5,048 nucleotides of DNA. Source: Planctomycetota bacterium (GTDB lineage Bacteria > Planctomycetota > Planctomycetia > Pirellulales > Pirellulaceae). Made by a program: the position numbers and the translations under genes. The DNA is taken from positions 1-5,048 of the forward strand of contig JAHWKS010000507.1 of the NCBI GenBank assembly GCA_019347795.1, given 5' to 3'. The notes under the pieces were generated by a model. It had not been told where the DNA came from. It searched no databases and saw nothing but the letters and a program-made list of their open reading frames with translations. This document shows, piece after piece, positions 1 through 5,048 of this stretch (within the stretch, counting starts at the first letter, position 1; every line of letters starts with the position of its first letter).

Positions 1-55
1 CCCGTCTGGAGCGTGAGCACATCCGGCGCGCCGTCGCCGCCGAACTGCTCGGCCA
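1..55. repeat. 55-bp exact direct repeat, copy 1 (window edge)
   Basis: All 55 bases are identical to 241-295. The next base differs (G at 56, T at 296). The copy begins at the first base of the window, so its true left limit cannot be seen. In the minus-strand coding frame it is AEQFGGDGAPDVLTLQTG, the same piece of the DUF4058-like protein as copy 2. Confidence 0.95.
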
Positions 56-240
56 GTTCCCCGGCGAAAGCATCTCGATCATCGCCGCAATGCGATCCGC
101 CGCTGACGTGGCGGACAACGAGCGTGCGTTGCAGACGCGCATACGAGTCGCGATTAATCGTCGTGCGGGCGTCAACGTCCGGCGGCGCCTCCGTCAGCAT
201 TGCTGTTCCGGGAAGCGGACCCGATGCCGGTTCGGCGCGA

Positions 241-295
241 CCCGTCTGGAGCGTGAGCACATCCGGCGCGCCGTCGCCGCCGAACTGCTCGGCCA
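241..295. repeat. 55-bp exact direct repeat, copy 2 (inside DUF4058-like gene)
   Basis: This copy is identical to 1-55, with a start-to-start distance of 240 bases (80 codons). It sits in its expected place within the DUF4058-like reading frame: flanking residues GYYVM before it and RAEPASG after it fit the family. It is therefore the native copy, and copy 1 is the displaced one. Confidence 0.95.
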
Positions 296-423
296 TCACG
301 TAGTAGCCCTCCGGCAGCAGACCGCGACGCAAGGCCCGCTTGATCTCCAGCACCCAAGAGTAATGGAAATCGTGAAACGTCCCGTCGCTAACCCGCGTCC
401 AGTCATGCGCCGGCATAGATTAG

Positions 424-428
424 CTCCC
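424..428 (-). promoter_or_regulatory. Ribosome binding site of the DUF4058-like gene
   Basis: GGGAG on the minus strand lies 7 bases before the ATG at 416-414. It supports that codon as the start of the partial gene at the left edge. Confidence 0.6.
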
Positions 429-495
429 ATCGCGCGACGCCGCCGAGCGTCAGCGAGCATTCCTCGCGATCGAGTCGAGGCGCCGCGCGCCGATG

Positions 496-666
496 TCAGA
501 ATTGGGAAACGCGGACATGGAACATTTCAAGCTCAAGATCATATTCCGTAGTAGCTACCTGCACCGCCGTGATCGCCCTCCCAAAATCATCGGCCTCGCC
601 CGCCTCTTGGAGAACGAGGATCAGATAACGCTCGACATCCGACGGCACAGTGTGCAACCGGCGCAC
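496..666 (-). CDS. Doubtful small ORF, possibly the intact part of a frame-broken gene
   Basis: I do not recognise this product. From a GTG at 666 it gives 56 residues. The composition looks protein-like: mixed hydrophobic and acidic, with ERYLILVLQEAGEADDFG at about residues 13-30 and ending ELEMFHVRVSQF. Nothing convincing precedes the GTG. A better ATG at 700 lies in another frame, and removing one base from the A6 run at 681-686 (T6 on the coding strand) would join that ATG to this frame as a 67-residue protein. It lies just downstream of the small basic protein's stop (716) and could be cotranscribed with it. An opposing plus-strand frame over the same bases is also open, so coding potential is ambiguous. 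It may be a decayed gene, a sequencing indel or chance. Confidence 0.22.
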   Translation of the reverse strand: MRRLHTVPSDVERYLILVLQEAGEADDFGRAITAVQVATTEYDLELEMFHVRVSQF

Positions 667-715
667 GTCTTGCAGAAACCAAAAAACGCTCCGGCCACAT
701 AACGTTCGCCGACCC

Positions 716-916
716 CTAACGCGATGGAATTTCGAGCTGATCTTCCCGAACCTCAATGTAGGCCGGCCGGGGCTTTGCGCGAACTCGGACGCGATAAACT
801 CGGGCGCCGTGCGGGCCCAAGGGGCCGCGGTACTCGACGATTCGTCCACGGCCGTACCCCGAGTTGCGAATCTTCACGAGCGTTCCGATTTTGAGGGGCG
901 TAGCGAGATTTTGCAT
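716..916 (-). CDS. Small basic protein, predicted SH3/KOW-like beta barrel, function unknown
   Basis: This protein has 66 residues and I do not recognise a named family. It looks like a real gene. The core at residues 9-30 (KIGTLVKIRNSG, then YGRGRIVEYR) has the alternating pattern of a small SH3-like or KOW-like barrel: a strand, a glycine-rich turn, then a second strand. Another strand follows at ARVYRVRVR (38-46), and a final AYIEVREDQLEI stretch covers 52-63. It is strongly basic, with 14 Lys/Arg against 5 Asp/Glu, compatible with RNA, DNA or ribosome binding, but that is inference. There is no signal peptide, membrane segment or cysteine. I chose the ATG at 916 because GGTGA (924-928), a good match to the anti-Shine-Dalgarno, lies 7 bases upstream. 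A GTG at 961 in the same frame would give 81 residues but coincides with the predicted transcription start. The gene appears to have its own promoter rather than being read with the kinase. Confidence 0.72.
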   Translation of the reverse strand: MQNLATPLKIGTLVKIRNSGYGRGRIVEYRGPLGPHGARVYRVRVRAKPRPAYIEVREDQLEIPSR

Positions 917-923
917 GGCCGCT

Positions 924-928
924 TCACC
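924..928 (-). promoter_or_regulatory. Ribosome binding site of the small basic protein
   Basis: GGTGA on the minus strand, part of the AGGAGGTGA consensus, lies 7 bases before the ATG at 916-914. It favours that ATG over the upstream in-frame GTG at 961. Confidence 0.55.
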
Positions 929-966
929 ACGGCGACGCGCCGAGAATACGGGACAATTCACTATGC

Positions 967-996
967 ATTATATCGTCCAACGAAGACGCGAGTCCA
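967..996 (-). promoter_or_regulatory. Housekeeping-type (sigma70-like) promoter for the small basic protein
   Basis: The minus strand carries a perfect TATAAT -10 (967-972). TGGACT (991-996) lies 18 bases upstream of it and matches TTGACA at four of six positions. Transcription would begin near 959-961, giving a leader of roughly 44 bases before the ATG at 916. The box lies in a locally AT-rich patch of an otherwise GC-rich sequence, just downstream of the kinase's hairpin. This predicted start makes the in-frame GTG at 961 an unlikely initiation codon unless the message is leaderless. Confidence 0.55.
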
Positions 997-1042
997 TTAC
1001 ACGAAGCACGCCCGACCACGTGCCTTTTCAGCGACGGGTTCG

Positions 1043-1071
1043 GCGCCTCCCGAACAAGCCCCGAGAGGCGC
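1043..1071 (-). terminator. Hairpin just after the kinase stop codon
   Basis: On the minus strand, GCGCCTCTCG and CGGGAGGCGC form a 10-bp stem with one G-U wobble around a 9-base loop, starting 3 bases after the kinase TAG. On the plus strand the same position is a C-A mismatch, so the minus-strand RNA folds better. No U-run follows the stem, so this is not a textbook intrinsic terminator. It may be a weak or factor-assisted terminator or a 3'-end stabilising hairpin. Its position between one gene's end and a new promoter supports a transcript boundary. Confidence 0.5.
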
Positions 1072-1074
1072 GTG

Positions 1075-2670
1075 CTACTCTCTCGTTTGCTCCAATCGCT
1101 CCTGGAACTTCTCGAAGCCGCGACGGTATATTTCGCGCCACGGGTCGTGAGGTTTGACCGGCCGGCGAAAGCGGACGATCTGGGCCACCGCGTCGGCGAC
1201 GGTGAAGTCGGTCTTGTCGCGATTTTTGCGGCGGAGGCTTCGCTCGTAACCGGCCAGTGCGGCGGCGGCGGCGCCGAGGGCGGGGCCCTCCTTCGACGCC
1301 AACCGCTCCAGCGGCCGCTCCAGCACGGTCGCGAGAATCTTGCACACAAGATCGCTCTGGGCCAGGCCGCCCGAGACGCTGATCCGCTCGATCCGCTGTC
1401 CCGCCGCCTCGTGCGCCTCGATGCCCAGCTTGATGAGATAGGCCAAAGCCTCGGCCGCGGCGCGGTAGCGAAGTCCCGGCGCCCGCTTCGGGTCCGGCTC
1501 CGTGGGGAACCATCGCACGCCGCGCTGTTTTTCAAAGATTCCCAGCGACGGCTCCTGCATCGGGAAGGGGAGCACCATCGCACGGTCGGGGTCCGGCTCG
1601 ATCGCGGCAGCCGCTTTTTCCTGCTCGCTCCAATCGCGGCTGGTCCACGACGGTTCGGCCCCGATCACCTGATCGAAAAAGCCGGCGCCGTTTGTGTAGC
1701 ACCGCATCACGAGGTAGCCCGGCCAGTTGAGCGCCATGATGTCGAGGTCCGTCGTTTTGGGCAGCTCGCCGGCGGAGGAGTTCACCACGACCGAATTCCC
1801 CAGCACGACCGCCATCTGCCCGGAACTCACGGCGCCGCCGCCGACCAGCCCCGCCAGTTGATCGTCAAGGTTGGGAAACACCAGCGGCGGCTGTTTCCCC
1901 AAGCCCGCCTCCAGCGCCACGTGCGGCGCCAGCGGCCCGATCGGCGAGCCGTCATCCACGATCTCCGGCAACTGCTTCCACGCAAGATTGCGATAGCGCG
2001 ACTCGCCCAACGCCGCCAGCATCCCCTTGCTCCACTTCCGCGAGCGGAGGTCCATGATGCCGGTCGAGGCCGCCGCCGAGACGCTGATCTTGTCGAACAC
2101 GCCGGTCAGGTAGCCGATCGCCAGCGGCCCATGCGGCAGCACGAGCCACGTGCGGCGCCAATCCTCCGCCGGTAGCTCCTTCTCGTCCTTCACCAAATGC
2201 GTGAGCGAGTAGCGAATGGCCCAGGGACCGCCGATCAGCTTGAGGGCCTTCTCCTGTCCGCCGAGCCGCTGGAGCCCTTCCTCGTGATGCCGGGCCAGCG
2301 TCTGATCGTTCCAACAGATCGCCCGCCGCACCTGGATGCGGTTCTTGTCGATCCGCCCGGCGGTGTGATGCGTGGCAGAGACGCCGCCGGCCCGCCAGTC
2401 GTCCAGCCGCCCCAGGCCGCGGAGCCGGTCGGCCATCTCCCGCACGCTGGCCCGCGCCTGCCCTTCAAGCTGCATGAGGTTCAGCTCATGGATGCCCGCA
2501 TCCACCAGCTTCCCCGCGCGCTCCTCGCCGCGCCACAGGTCGGTCGGCAACCGCGCCTCGGCGACGACCCGCCCATCCAGCTCAAACGCCACGCACTTCA
2601 CGGCGCCGGTGCTGAAGTCCCAACCGGTGATGATCGCGTCGTCCGGCGTGTGCTTGAGAGATTCGGCCAT
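1075..2670 (-). CDS. FGGY-family carbohydrate kinase (xylulokinase-like, substrate uncertain)
   Basis: This is a probable ATP-dependent sugar kinase of the FGGY family (ASKHA fold, two lobes), acting in the cytoplasm. It has 531 residues, within the family's usual 480-550. The N-terminal phosphate loop is GWDFSTGAVK (16-25), matching the DxGTxxxK pattern with D18 as the expected metal or phosphate residue. GGVSATHHTAG (95-105) occupies the place of GISGQMHG in XylB, and WNDQ (120-123) matches the family's WND segment. LDDQLAG (268-274) matches the GGGDNAAG block, making D270 the probable catalytic base. VVLGNS (288-293) replaces the usual LGTS. SVSGGLAQSD (431-440) and GPALGAAAAA (462-471) form the C-terminal nucleotide-binding block. 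I chose the ATG at 2670 because GAGGA (2677-2681) sits 6 bases upstream. The open frame extends further upstream to 2784, but that would overlap priA and lacks such a site. The gene may be cotranscribed with priA, since I see no clear terminator or strong promoter in the gap. The family is secure. The substrate (xylulose, ribulose, glycerol or other) cannot be read from sequence, and the altered pocket argues against naming it xylB. Confidence 0.93.
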   Translation of the reverse strand: MAESLKHTPDDAIITGWDFSTGAVKCVAFELDGRVVAEARLPTDLWRGEERAGKLVDAGIHELNLMQLEGQARASVREMADRLRGLGRLDDWRAGGVSATHHTAGRIDKNRIQVRRAICWNDQTLARHHEEGLQRLGGQEKALKLIGGPWAIRYSLTHLVKDEKELPAEDWRRTWLVLPHGPLAIGYLTGVFDKISVSAAASTGIMDLRSRKWSKGMLAALGESRYRNLAWKQLPEIVDDGSPIGPLAPHVALEAGLGKQPPLVFPNLDDQLAGLVGGGAVSSGQMAVVLGNSVVVNSSAGELPKTTDLDIMALNWPGYLVMRCYTNGAGFFDQVIGAEPSWTSRDWSEQEKAAAAIEPDPDRAMVLPFPMQEPSLGIFEKQRGVRWFPTEPDPKRAPGLRYRAAAEALAYLIKLGIEAHEAAGQRIERISVSGGLAQSDLVCKILATVLERPLERLASKEGPALGAAAAALAGYERSLRRKNRDKTDFTVADAVAQIVRFRRPVKPHDPWREIYRRGFEKFQERLEQTRE

Positions 2671-2676
2671 GACCCA

Positions 2677-2681
2677 TCCTC
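2677..2681 (-). promoter_or_regulatory. Ribosome binding site of the FGGY kinase
   Basis: GAGGA on the minus strand lies 6 bases before the ATG at 2670-2668. It decides the start: upstream in-frame codons reaching 2784 have no comparable site and would run into the end of priA. Confidence 0.75.
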
Positions 2682-2755
2682 GCTTCTGGTAGTGAAGCGA
2701 TAGATGATGCCGCACAAGACGCGCCGGATCAATCCCGCAGCCGGACGGCCTGCGC

Positions 2756-5041
2756 TCAGAGCATGTCGAGCGGATCGACGTCAACCGTCCACTGCACGTC
2801 TTCCGGCGGCTTGAGGTCTTTCGTCGCCTCTTGCACGAGCGTGCGGAGCACGTCGACGTCGGGGGCGATCAGGAGCATGTGGAAGCGGTGCTTGCCGCGG
2901 AGTTTAGCGATCGGCGCCGGCGAGGGACCGAGCACGCGTGCCGGTTCGCCGCGCGACTCGTTCGCTCGGGTGAGCCGCTCGGCGAGCGAGTCGCTGAAGC
3001 CTTCGGCGACTGTCTCAACCGGGCCGCGCACCACCACGCGGACCATGCTGGAGAACGGGGGATAGCCGTACTCCTCGCGGTTGGGCAGTTCGTTGCGGGC
3101 GAACATCTCGTAGTCGTGGCGCATTGCCGCCAGGATTGCCGGATGCTCGGGGCTGAAGGTCTGCACGAGCACGCGGCCTCCTTTCTCTCCCCGGCCGGTG
3201 CGGCCGGCCACCTGCGTCACCAGTTGAAATGTTCGCTCGGCGGCGCGGAAGTCGGGAAGGTGCAGGGCGGTGTCGGCATTCACCACGCCCACCAGCGTGA
3301 CGTTGGGGAAGTCGAGCCCCTTGGCGATCATCTGCGTCCCCAGCAGAATCCGCACTTCACCCGCGCGGAAGCGAGCCAGCGCCGCCTCGTGACTGCCGGG
3401 CTTCTGCATCGTGTCGCTATCCATCCGCAGGCACGGCACGTCGGAGAACCGCGCCCGCACCTCGGCCTCCAGCCGCTCGGTACCCAGGCCGCTGTAGCGG
3501 ATTCCATCGAAGCCACACTCGGGACAGCGCTGCGGGGCGGGAGTCTGATAATCGCAGTAATGGCAGATCGCCTGCCCCGCCTCGCGATGATGCGTGAGGG
3601 CGATGTCGCAGTCCTGGCAGCGCACCACGTGCCCACACTGCGGACATTGGATGTGCGTCGAGAAGCCGCGGCGGTTCAGGAGCAGGATTACCTGACCTCC
3701 GTCATTCAAGGCCTGCTCCATCGCCAATTGTAGTTGCCGGCTGATGGCGCCGCGCGAGCGGCGGCTGTCCCACTCCGCCCGTAGGTCGAGCGCGGCGACG
3801 TCGGGGAGCGGCCGATCGAAGACCCGCCGCGGCATCTCCAAGAGCCGATACTCCCCCTGTTGCGCCCGGCGCCAGCTTTCCAGCGACGGCGTGGCGGAGC
3901 CGAGCACCAGCGGGGCCCGCTCCATCGCCGCTCGCCGCAGAGCGACATCGCGGGCGTGATAGCGAGGAGCGGAGTCTTGCTTGAATGAGCCGTCGTGCTC
4001 CTCATCCAGGATGATCAGTCCCAACCGCGGCGTGGGGGCGAACACCGCGCTCCGGGCGCCGACGACCACCTGCACTTCGCCCCGCACGATCCGCTGCCAG
4101 TGCCAATGTCGCTCCGGCGCCGAAAGATGGCTGTGCAACAGCGCCACGCTCTGAAACCGCGAGCGGAACCGCTGCCGCGTCTGAGGCGTGAGGCTGATCT
4201 CGGGCACGAGCACGATCGCCTGCTTGCCGAAGCGGATCGTCTCTTCGATCGCGCGGATGTAGACCTCTGTCTTGCCGCTGCCGGTCACGCCGTGGATGAG
4301 GATGGTCTCATGCCGGCCGGCGTGCATGGCGCCAAGGGTCGCATCGAGCGCCCGCTGCTGATCGCCGGTCATCGAATGATGCTCTTCCGCCTCGACCGGC
4401 GCCTCGGCCACTTCGGTGTGCTGCACGCGGCGAATCTGCGCCTTGAGATATCCCTTCTTCCGCAGCGCCGTGATCGGTCCCAGCGTGCATCCGGCCGCCT
4501 CGGCAAGCTGGTGCGGCGTGAGAGGCCGGTCCGATGCCGCCAGCCGCGTCAGCGCCGCCGCCTGCTTCTCGGGCAGGTCGAGCGTCGCCAGCCGCGCGGC
4601 GACTTCCGTGGGGACGTGGAGAAACGTCACCTCGCGAGTCCCCGCCCGGCCGCGAACTCCCGCGGGAACCACGGCGTCCAGCACCTGCCCGAGCGGGCAG
4701 AGATAGTGCTCGGCCATCCATCGCGTGACTTCGAGCATCGCGGGCGTAAGGAGCGGCTCGCCATCCATCACCGCGCGAATCTCTTTGAAACGGCTTGGGT
4801 CGCCGAGCCGGTTCTCCACCGCGACGCAGTAGCCGACCACGGTGCGGTTCCCTCGCCCCAGCGGAACCCGCACTCGCCGCCCCGGCTCCACCTGCCCGCG
4901 AAGCCGCTCGGGAGTGCGATAGTCGTACGGTCCCCACGGCGCCTCGGAGAGGACGACCATCGCCGCCTGATACTGCGCCGCATCGTCCGCCTCCCACGGC
5001 GCCTCCTCCGGCGCAAACAGCGACTGTTGTTGCTTGCTCAT
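2756..5041 (-). CDS. priA: Primosomal protein N' (replication restart helicase PriA)
   Basis: PriA is a superfamily 2 3'-to-5' DNA helicase that recognises stalled or collapsed forks and starts reloading of the replicative helicase in the cytoplasm. From the ATG at 5041 the protein has 761 residues, close to E. coli PriA (about 730). An N-terminal 3'-DNA-binding-type domain lies at roughly 28-130 and a winged-helix-like linker at roughly 155-205. The helicase core shows Walker A GVTGSGKT (251-258), PEISLTP (280-286), DEEHD (346-350), GSATPSLES (381-389), LLNRRGFS (454-461), GTQMIAKGLDFPNV (568-581) and QVAGRTGRG (610-618). Eight zinc ligands sit inside the core as four CxxC pairs: C466/C469, C475/C478, C493/C496 and C506/C509. 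A GTG two codons upstream (5047-5045) is an alternative start. The ribosome binding site would lie outside the window, so the start is not settled. The gene is complete at its 3' end (TGA at 2758-2756). The same-strand kinase follows after 85 bases. No key residue is missing. Family assignment is very secure. Confidence 0.97.
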   Translation of the reverse strand: MSKQQQSLFAPEEAPWEADDAAQYQAAMVVLSEAPWGPYDYRTPERLRGQVEPGRRVRVPLGRGNRTVVGYCVAVENRLGDPSRFKEIRAVMDGEPLLTPAMLEVTRWMAEHYLCPLGQVLDAVVPAGVRGRAGTREVTFLHVPTEVAARLATLDLPEKQAAALTRLAASDRPLTPHQLAEAAGCTLGPITALRKKGYLKAQIRRVQHTEVAEAPVEAEEHHSMTGDQQRALDATLGAMHAGRHETILIHGVTGSGKTEVYIRAIEETIRFGKQAIVLVPEISLTPQTRQRFRSRFQSVALLHSHLSAPERHWHWQRIVRGEVQVVVGARSAVFAPTPRLGLIILDEEHDGSFKQDSAPRYHARDVALRRAAMERAPLVLGSATPSLESWRRAQQGEYRLLEMPRRVFDRPLPDVAALDLRAEWDSRRSRGAISRQLQLAMEQALNDGGQVILLLNRRGFSTHIQCPQCGHVVRCQDCDIALTHHREAGQAICHYCDYQTPAPQRCPECGFDGIRYSGLGTERLEAEVRARFSDVPCLRMDSDTMQKPGSHEAALARFRAGEVRILLGTQMIAKGLDFPNVTLVGVVNADTALHLPDFRAAERTFQLVTQVAGRTGRGEKGGRVLVQTFSPEHPAILAAMRHDYEMFARNELPNREEYGYPPFSSMVRVVVRGPVETVAEGFSDSLAERLTRANESRGEPARVLGPSPAPIAKLRGKHRFHMLLIAPDVDVLRTLVQEATKDLKPPEDVQWTVDVDPLDML

Positions 5042-5048
5042 ACGCACT

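Larger units (their letters stand above)
1..416 (-). pseudogene. DUF4058-like protein, 5' part only, with a probable frameshift and internal duplication
   Basis: The first 106 codons from the ATG at 416 read MPAHDWTRVSDGTFHDFHY and so on, with GLLPEGYYVMAEQ (32-44), GDGAPDVLTLQTG (47-59), TAMLTEAPP (71-79) and RTLVVRHVSG (97-106). I recognise this from memory as the planctomycete version of the DUF4058 family, which is uncharacterised and often present in several copies. After codon 106 the original frame stays open but loses family character (GGSHCGDDRDAF). The +1 frame continues it as DRIAAMIEMLSPGN (97 down to 56), implying one extra G on the coding strand at about 97/98. From base 55 on, the sequence is an exact repeat of 241-295, which encodes residues 41-59, instead of the expected continuation. 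Full-length relatives are around 250 residues, so at least the last half lies outside the window. It is either a broken gene or a good gene with assembly errors at a contig end. The function is unknown. Confidence 0.6.
417..715. other. Stretch with no securely supported gene
   Basis: This stretch lies between the small basic protein and the DUF4058-like gene. Besides the weak minus-strand ORF at 496-666 it holds the ribosome binding site for the gene starting at 416. A short CCTCG/CGAGG inverted repeat (minus strand, about 462-480) is too small to call. I see no clear promoter, terminator with a U-run, tRNA or repeat. Expression of the DUF4058-like gene may depend on read-through from the promoter near 970 or on a promoter I cannot recognise. 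Confidence 0.5.

Noticed and set aside
1..295. 55-bp repeats as ends of an insertion sequence, or as a CRISPR array
   Set aside because: There are only two copies, they are direct and not inverted, and both code for part of the DUF4058-like protein. No transposase lies between them, and the 185-base interval is the same gene's coding sequence.
13..551. Two overlapping plus-strand open frames at the left end
   Set aside because: They are serine/arginine-rich mirrors of the DUF4058-like gene. The repeated amino-acid block in one of them only reflects the 55-bp DNA repeat.
1028..1583. Other minus-strand open frames overlapping the kinase 3' end
   Set aside because: They are out of frame with the kinase motifs and extremely rich in arginine, serine and glycine, so they look like GC-bias shadows.
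1072..2175. Long plus-strand open frame of 367 codons across the kinase gene
   Set aside because: It is the antisense of a well-supported kinase. It is arginine, histidine and proline rich with no family motifs, as expected for mirror frames in GC-rich coding DNA.
2671..2755. Terminator or promoter between priA and the kinase
   Set aside because: Only very short palindromes (for example GCCG/CGGC) and no U-run or convincing -35/-10 pair were seen. Cotranscription is the simpler reading.
2831..3733. Plus-strand open frame of 300 codons across priA
   Set aside because: It is antisense to conserved PriA helicase motifs and zinc cysteines. Its composition is histidine, arginine and alanine rich with no recognisable domain.
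1..5048. A novel multi-gene defence or mobile system
   Set aside because: The two large genes are ordinary housekeeping and metabolic families. The remaining small genes show no nuclease, toxin, recombinase, reverse transcriptase or array-like structure.

Overview
The window is a GC-rich stretch (I estimate about 60-65% G+C) in which every credible gene lies on the minus strand. Read in transcription order, from high to low coordinates, it holds: priA (replication-restart helicase, essentially complete, with its start 7 bases from the right edge); an FGGY-family carbohydrate kinase of uncertain substrate; a 66-residue basic protein with a small beta-barrel (SH3/KOW-like) look; a doubtful, possibly frame-broken small ORF; and the 5' part of a DUF4058-type gene running off the left edge. 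The style of the DUF4058-like protein, the basic glycine-rich small protein and the kinase resemble what I remember from Planctomycetes (Pirellulales-like). This attribution is an inference from recalled families, not from a search.

Layout. Positions 2756-5041 encode PriA with all helicase motifs and eight zinc-ligand cysteines. After an 85-base gap with no clear terminator comes the kinase (1075-2670), which has a good Shine-Dalgarno site. A 10-bp hairpin starts 3 bases after the kinase stop. About 70 bases further on, a TGGACT-18-TATAAT promoter appears to start a separate unit for the small protein (716-916). Positions 417-715 hold only a weak ORF. The DUF4058-like gene starts at 416 with a GGGAG ribosome binding site.

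The genes do not form an obvious pathway: PriA is replication housekeeping, the kinase is sugar metabolism, and the rest is uncharacterised. I see no CRISPR array, transposon, tRNA, rRNA or defence system.

The part most worth a second look is the left end. The first 55 bases of the window are repeated exactly at 241-295. Family-like coding sequence, in a +1 frame, continues up to base 56 and breaks exactly where the repeat starts. This could be a k=55 assembly overlap at a contig end or a real 240-bp tandem duplication inside the DUF4058-like gene. A probable one-base insertion near 97/98 also disrupts that gene.
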